Assembly (NCBI GenBank): GCA_050699055.1
Contig: JBOHCT010000181.1
Location: 1-8,870, forward strand
Length of the DNA stretch: 8,870 nt
Reading direction: 5' to 3'
Source of the DNA: JBOHCT01 sp050699055
Lineage (GTDB): Bacteria; Actinomycetota; Actinomycetes; Streptosporangiales; JBOHCT01
The notes beneath the pieces are model-generated. The model saw only the letters and a list, made by a program, of their open reading frames with translations. It made no database searches and was not told the origin of the DNA. How positions within the stretch are numbered: the stretch's first letter is position 1; every line of letters starts with the position of its first letter. Shown in pieces: positions 5,575-8,870 of the stretch. A program made the translations under genes and the position numbers.

Positions 5575-7180
5575 AGCCCAGGGTGCGCTTCACGATCTTG
5601 CCGGTGGCGTTCCTCGGCAGCTCGTCGACGAAGACCACGTCCCGCGGGACCTTGTACCTCGCCAGACGCTGGCGCACGTACTCCTTCAGGTCGTCCTCGG
5701 AGGGGTTCGTCCGCGGCGCGGCCACGACGTACGCGCGCAGCCGCTGCCCCCACCCGGGGTCGTCAACCCCCACGACCGCGACGTCGTGGACGTGTTCGTG
5801 GCCGGCGAGCAGATCCTCGACCTCGCGCGGAAAGACGTTCTCACCGCCGGAGACGATCATGTCGTCGTCGCGCCCATCGATGAACAGCCGGCCCGCCTCG
5901 TCGAGATGTCCGACGTCTCCGGTCGCCATCAGCGGCCCGAGAGACTCCTTCGCGGCACCGTCGGTGTAGCCCTGGAACACCATCTCGTTGCGGGCGAAGA
6001 TCCGCCCCGTCCGTCCCGCCGGCAACTCGTCGCCCGCCTCGTCGACGATCTTTACGGTGGTGTCGCGGGGCGGCCGGCCCGCGGTGCCGGGCGCCGCACG
6101 CAGGTCGGCGGGCGTCGCGATCGCCACCCACGCGACCTCCGTCGAACCGTAGAAGTTGTACAGCACGTCGCCGAGCTGGTCCATCACACGCAGGGCAAGG
6201 TCGCCGGGCAGCGCGCCGCCGCTCGCCCCCACGATCCGCAGCGAAGACGTGTCGTACCGCGCGAGGGCCTCCTTCGGCAGGTCGAGCATGCGCTGGAGCA
6301 TCGTCGGCACAACGACGAGCGCGGTGCAGCGGTGCCGGGCGACGTCGGCGAGTACGGTCTCGGGGTCGAAGCGCCGGCGCAGCACGAACGTCGAGCCGAG
6401 GCTGAGCCCGAACGCGAAGTTGAGCATCCCCCACGAGTGGAAGAGCGGGGCGGCGACCAACGTGGTCTCACGCGTGCGGTAGGGAATCCTGTCGAACAGC
6501 GACGCGACCGGGTCGAGGGACGCCGGCTGATGCCGCCGGGCGCCCTTGGGCCTGCCGGTCGTGCCGCTTGTGAGGATGACGACCCTGCCTGGCCTGCGCG
6601 GCCCCGGAAGCTCGCCCCGGCCGCCCGCGGCGATGAGTTCCTCCAACGTGGGGTCTGACGTCTCACGCTCGTCGTCGACCCACGCCACGAAGCGCCTGAG
6701 ATCGCGGGCGGCGTCGGCGACGGCGGGCGCGAACTCCTCGTCGTACACCAGTGCCGCTGGCGCCTCCCGCCCGCAGACGTCGGCGATCTGCGGGGCGGCG
6801 AACATCGTGTTGAGGTAGAGCGCGGTGAGGCCGAGCTTGTCCGCGGCGATCGTCGACTCCACGATGCCGCGATGGTTGCGGCAGAACACCGCGATGCCGT
6901 CGTCCGCGCGCAATCCCGCGGCGCCGAACCCCCGCGCGAGAGCGTTCGTGCGTTCGTCCAGCTCCTGCCACGTCACAGCGCCGCGCTCGTCGATCACGGC
7001 CGTGGCGTGGGGATGGCGGGAGGCGGCGATGGCCACGCCGCCCGCCAGGGTGGGGCCGACACGCGCGAAGGTGTATCCCGCCCGGAGCATCCGGTCGGGA
7101 CGCCCCGGCCGCAGCACCCCGGCCCTGACGAGGATGCGGATCGTGCCAGCCTTGTACGCGAGACGGGCGAGCGAGATCAC
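5573..7180 (-). CDS. Fatty acyl-CoA synthetase (AMP-forming, FadD family)
   Basis: A 535-aa cytoplasmic ligase of the ANL superfamily that adenylates a fatty acid and transfers it to CoA. Core motifs are complete: TSGTTGRPK (204-212, phosphate loop), APLFHSWGM, YGSTE (344-348, adenine binding), TGDVGHLD (420-427), the hinge GRDDDMIVSGGENVFPREVE and PRNATGK with the catalytic Lys528. The first 50 residues (short Arg/Leu-rich segment, RPGRPDRMLR) recall mycobacterial FadD2/FadD12-type enzymes, but I do not assign a number. The only reasonable start is GTG at 7180; upstream codons in this frame meet the helicase stop (TAG 7204-7202) with no other start. No good ribosome binding site is visible, suggesting coupling to upstream translation. 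It follows the XPB helicase by 21 bp on the same strand. Substrate chain type is not evident. Confidence 0.92.
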   Translation of the reverse strand: MISLARLAYKAGTIRILVRAGVLRPGRPDRMLRAGYTFARVGPTLAGGVAIAASRHPHATAVIDERGAVTWQELDERTNALARGFGAAGLRADDGIAVFCRNHRGIVESTIAADKLGLTALYLNTMFAAPQIADVCGREAPAALVYDEEFAPAVADAARDLRRFVAWVDDERETSDPTLEELIAAGGRGELPGPRRPGRVVILTSGTTGRPKGARRHQPASLDPVASLFDRIPYRTRETTLVAAPLFHSWGMLNFAFGLSLGSTFVLRRRFDPETVLADVARHRCTALVVVPTMLQRMLDLPKEALARYDTSSLRIVGASGGALPGDLALRVMDQLGDVLYNFYGSTEVAWVAIATPADLRAAPGTAGRPPRDTTVKIVDEAGDELPAGRTGRIFARNEMVFQGYTDGAAKESLGPLMATGDVGHLDEAGRLFIDGRDDDMIVSGGENVFPREVEDLLAGHEHVHDVAVVGVDDPGWGQRLRAYVVAAPRTNPSEDDLKEYVRQRLARYKVPRDVVFVDELPRNATGKIVKRTLG

Positions 7181-7209
7181 GGCAACGAGTGAACCATCGT
7201 GCTATTCAT
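7177..7209 (-). CDS. Possible 10-codon leader peptide before the acyl-CoA synthetase
   Basis: ATG at 7209 opens MNSTMVHSLP and ends on TGA 7179-7177, which overlaps the synthetase start in a GTGA junction. CAGGAG (7225-7220) lies 10 bases before this ATG. It begins inside the last codons of the helicase in another frame. It could deliver ribosomes to a GTG start that has no site of its own. It is very short and may be chance. Confidence 0.2.
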   Translation of the reverse strand: MNSTMVHSLP

Positions 7210-8866
7210 CGGCGAACGGCTCCTGCCCGGCGAGCACGTCGTCGGCGTCGGCGATGTGGTAGGCGTAGCCCTGCTCGGCGAGGAACCGCTGGCGGTGCTG
7301 CGCGTACTCCTGGTCGAGGGTGTCGCGGGCGACCACGGCGTAGAAGCGCGCCGTGCGGCCGTCGGCCTTCGGGCGCAGGATACGGCCGAGCCGCTGCGCC
7401 TCCTCCTGTCGCGAGCCGAACGCACCCGACACCTGGATCGCGACGGTCGCCTCGGGCAGGTCGATCGCGAAGTTCGCGACCCTCGACACGACCAGCGTCG
7501 AGACCTCTCCCGCGCGGAAGGCGTCGAATAGCCGCTCGCGCTGGCGTACCGACGTCTGGCCCTTGACCAGGGGGACGTCCAGATGCTCGGCGAGCTCGTC
7601 GAGTTGGTCGATGTACTGGCCGATCACGAGCAGCTGCTCGCCAGCGTGGCGCCGGACCAGCTCCTCCGCCACCCGCTCCTTGGTCTCTGTCGTCGAACAC
7701 AGCCGGTAACGCTCGTCGGGCTCGGCGGTCGCGTACGCGAGCCGTTCGCTGTCGGTCAGCGTGACACGCACCTCCACGCAGTCGGCCGGCGCGATCCAGC
7801 CCTGCGACTCGATCTCGCGCCACGGCGCGTCGTAGCGCTTCGGGCCGATGAGCGAGAACACGTCGCCCTCGCGGCCGTCCTCACGCACCAGCGTCGCGGT
7901 CAGGCCGAGCCGGCGCCGGGCCTGGATGTCCGCGGTGCGCCGGAAGATGGGCGCCGGCAGCAGGTGGACCTCGTCGTACAGGATCAGCCCCCAGTCGCGG
8001 GCGTCGAACAGCTCCATATGGGTGTACGCGCCGCCCCGCTTCGTGGTCATCACCTGGTACGTCGCGATCGTGACCGGCCGGATCTCCTTGCGCTGCCCCG
8101 AGTACTCGCCGATCTCGTCGTCGGTGAGGGACGTCCGCCGCACCAGCTCGGCCCGCCACTGCCGCGCCGCGACGGTGTTGGTGACGAGGATGAGGGTTGT
8201 CGCCTGCGCCTTCGCCATGGCGGCGATGCCGACGAGCGTCTTGCCGGCCCCGCAGGGGAGGACGACGACGCCCGAGCCGCCGTGCCAGAAGCTCGTCGTG
8301 GCCTCGGTCTGGTACGGGCGGAGCGACCAGCCGTTCTCCGCGAGGTCGATCGAGTGACGCTCGCCGTCGACGTAGCCGGCGAGATCCTCCGCGGGCCAGC
8401 CGAGCTTGAGCAGCGCCTGCTTGAGCCGGCCGCGCTCGCTCGGGTGGACGGCCACCGTGTCGTCGTCGACGCGCTTGCCGAGCATCGGGCGTGCCCGCTT
8501 GGACCGCAGTACCTCCTCCAGGACGGCGCGGTCGAGCGAACGCAGCACGAGCCCCTCGACCGGGTCGTTGTCGAGCTGCAGGCGACCGTACTTCCCCATC
8601 GTGTCGGCGATGTCGACCAGCAGCGCGTGGGGGACGGGATAGCGGGAGTAGCTGAGGAGCGCGTCTATGACCTGCTCGGCGTCGTGCCCGGCCGCGCGGG
8701 CGTTCCACAGGCCGAGCGGGGTCAGCCGGTAGGTGTGGACGTGCTCGGGTGCGCGCTCCAGCTCGGCGAACGGCGCGATCCCCTTGCGGCATTCGCCGGC
8801 GGCGTCGTGGTCGACCTCCAGCAGCAGGGTCTTGTCGGACTGGACGATGAGCGGCCCATCGGTCAT
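7202..8866 (-). CDS. xpb: XPB/Rad25-type DNA repair helicase (superfamily 2, 3'-5')
   Basis: A 554-aa ATP-dependent helicase close to M. tuberculosis Rv0861c (ErcC3/XPB, about 549 aa as I recall). The N-terminal third (1 to about 180) is the damage-recognition and linker part, starting MTDGPLIVQSDKTLLLEVDH. Helicase domain 1 has the Q-like RPYQTEA, Walker A PCGAGKT (204-210, Lys209), the DEVH box (298-301), LTATL and the RED motif Arg328-Glu329-Asp330 that marks XPB proteins and helps open DNA. Domain 2 has VVSRVANFAIDLPEA and motif VI QRLGRILRP (from Gln491). The ATG at 8866 gives the expected family N-terminus; its ribosome binding site and promoter are beyond the right edge. It probably acts in nucleotide-excision-type repair or transcription-linked DNA unwinding. 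The acyl-CoA synthetase follows closely and may share its transcript. Confidence 0.95.
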   Translation of the reverse strand: MTDGPLIVQSDKTLLLEVDHDAAGECRKGIAPFAELERAPEHVHTYRLTPLGLWNARAAGHDAEQVIDALLSYSRYPVPHALLVDIADTMGKYGRLQLDNDPVEGLVLRSLDRAVLEEVLRSKRARPMLGKRVDDDTVAVHPSERGRLKQALLKLGWPAEDLAGYVDGERHSIDLAENGWSLRPYQTEATTSFWHGGSGVVVLPCGAGKTLVGIAAMAKAQATTLILVTNTVAARQWRAELVRRTSLTDDEIGEYSGQRKEIRPVTIATYQVMTTKRGGAYTHMELFDARDWGLILYDEVHLLPAPIFRRTADIQARRRLGLTATLVREDGREGDVFSLIGPKRYDAPWREIESQGWIAPADCVEVRVTLTDSERLAYATAEPDERYRLCSTTETKERVAEELVRRHAGEQLLVIGQYIDQLDELAEHLDVPLVKGQTSVRQRERLFDAFRAGEVSTLVVSRVANFAIDLPEATVAIQVSGAFGSRQEEAQRLGRILRPKADGRTARFYAVVARDTLDQEYAQHRQRFLAEQGYAYHIADADDVLAGQEPFADE

Positions 8867-8870
8867 GAGG

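Noticed and set aside
5528..6658. 376-aa plus-strand frame with a purine-rich AAGGAGG before its ATG
   Set aside because: It lies antisense to the synthetase, whose motifs are complete. The purine run is better explained as one arm of the hairpin at 5493-5511, and the protein matches no family I know.

Overview
The window is high-GC DNA (about 70% by eye) with dense short-gap gene packing, a GTG start on at least two genes, and proteins that most resemble mycobacterial and other actinobacterial families. It looks like chromosomal DNA of an actinomycete (Actinomycetota). I cannot name a genus. There are no rRNA or tRNA genes, insertion sequences, CRISPR arrays or phage genes that I can see. 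All calls are from reading the sequence; homologies to Mycobacterium tuberculosis genes are from memory and were not searched.

Left part (1-4771) is a fatty acyl-CoA metabolism block. A thiolase (FadA2/FadI type, cut off by the left edge) points left. A 162-bp divergent region separates it from a rightward pair: a two-domain 3-oxoacyl reductase of the FabG4 type and an HtdX-type MaoC hydratase. The same trio, divergent fadA2 next to fabG4-htdX, is found in M. tuberculosis (Rv0243, Rv0242c, Rv0241c). Together the three can perform hydration, keto/hydroxy interconversion and thiolytic cleavage or condensation of acyl-CoA. After a 133-bp gap come an SCP2 sterol-carrier-like protein and a 403-aa acyl-CoA dehydrogenase, supplying the first oxidation step and a possible lipid carrier.

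The two control regions of this block (502-663 and 2907-3039) share a 15-bp partly palindromic word, TACYCACSAGTAGGT, matching at 13 of 15 positions. In the second region it lies directly over the -10 box and likely transcription start of a good promoter. I read this as one repressor, probably TetR-like, controlling both operons. The regulator gene is not in the window.

Right part (4872-8866) is all on the minus strand: an XPB/Rad25-type DNA repair helicase, then a fatty acyl-CoA synthetase 21 bp behind it in the same reading frame, then a separate DinB/DUF664-family protein convergent with the acyl-CoA dehydrogenase. The helicase-synthetase junction has no clear ribosome binding site for the synthetase, but a possible 10-codon leader frame ends on its start codon (GTGA overlap).

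There is no gene-free stretch longer than 300 bases. The most useful leads are the shared operator, the helicase-synthetase junction and the uncharacterised SCP2-dehydrogenase pair. I do not see a clearly new multi-gene system here.
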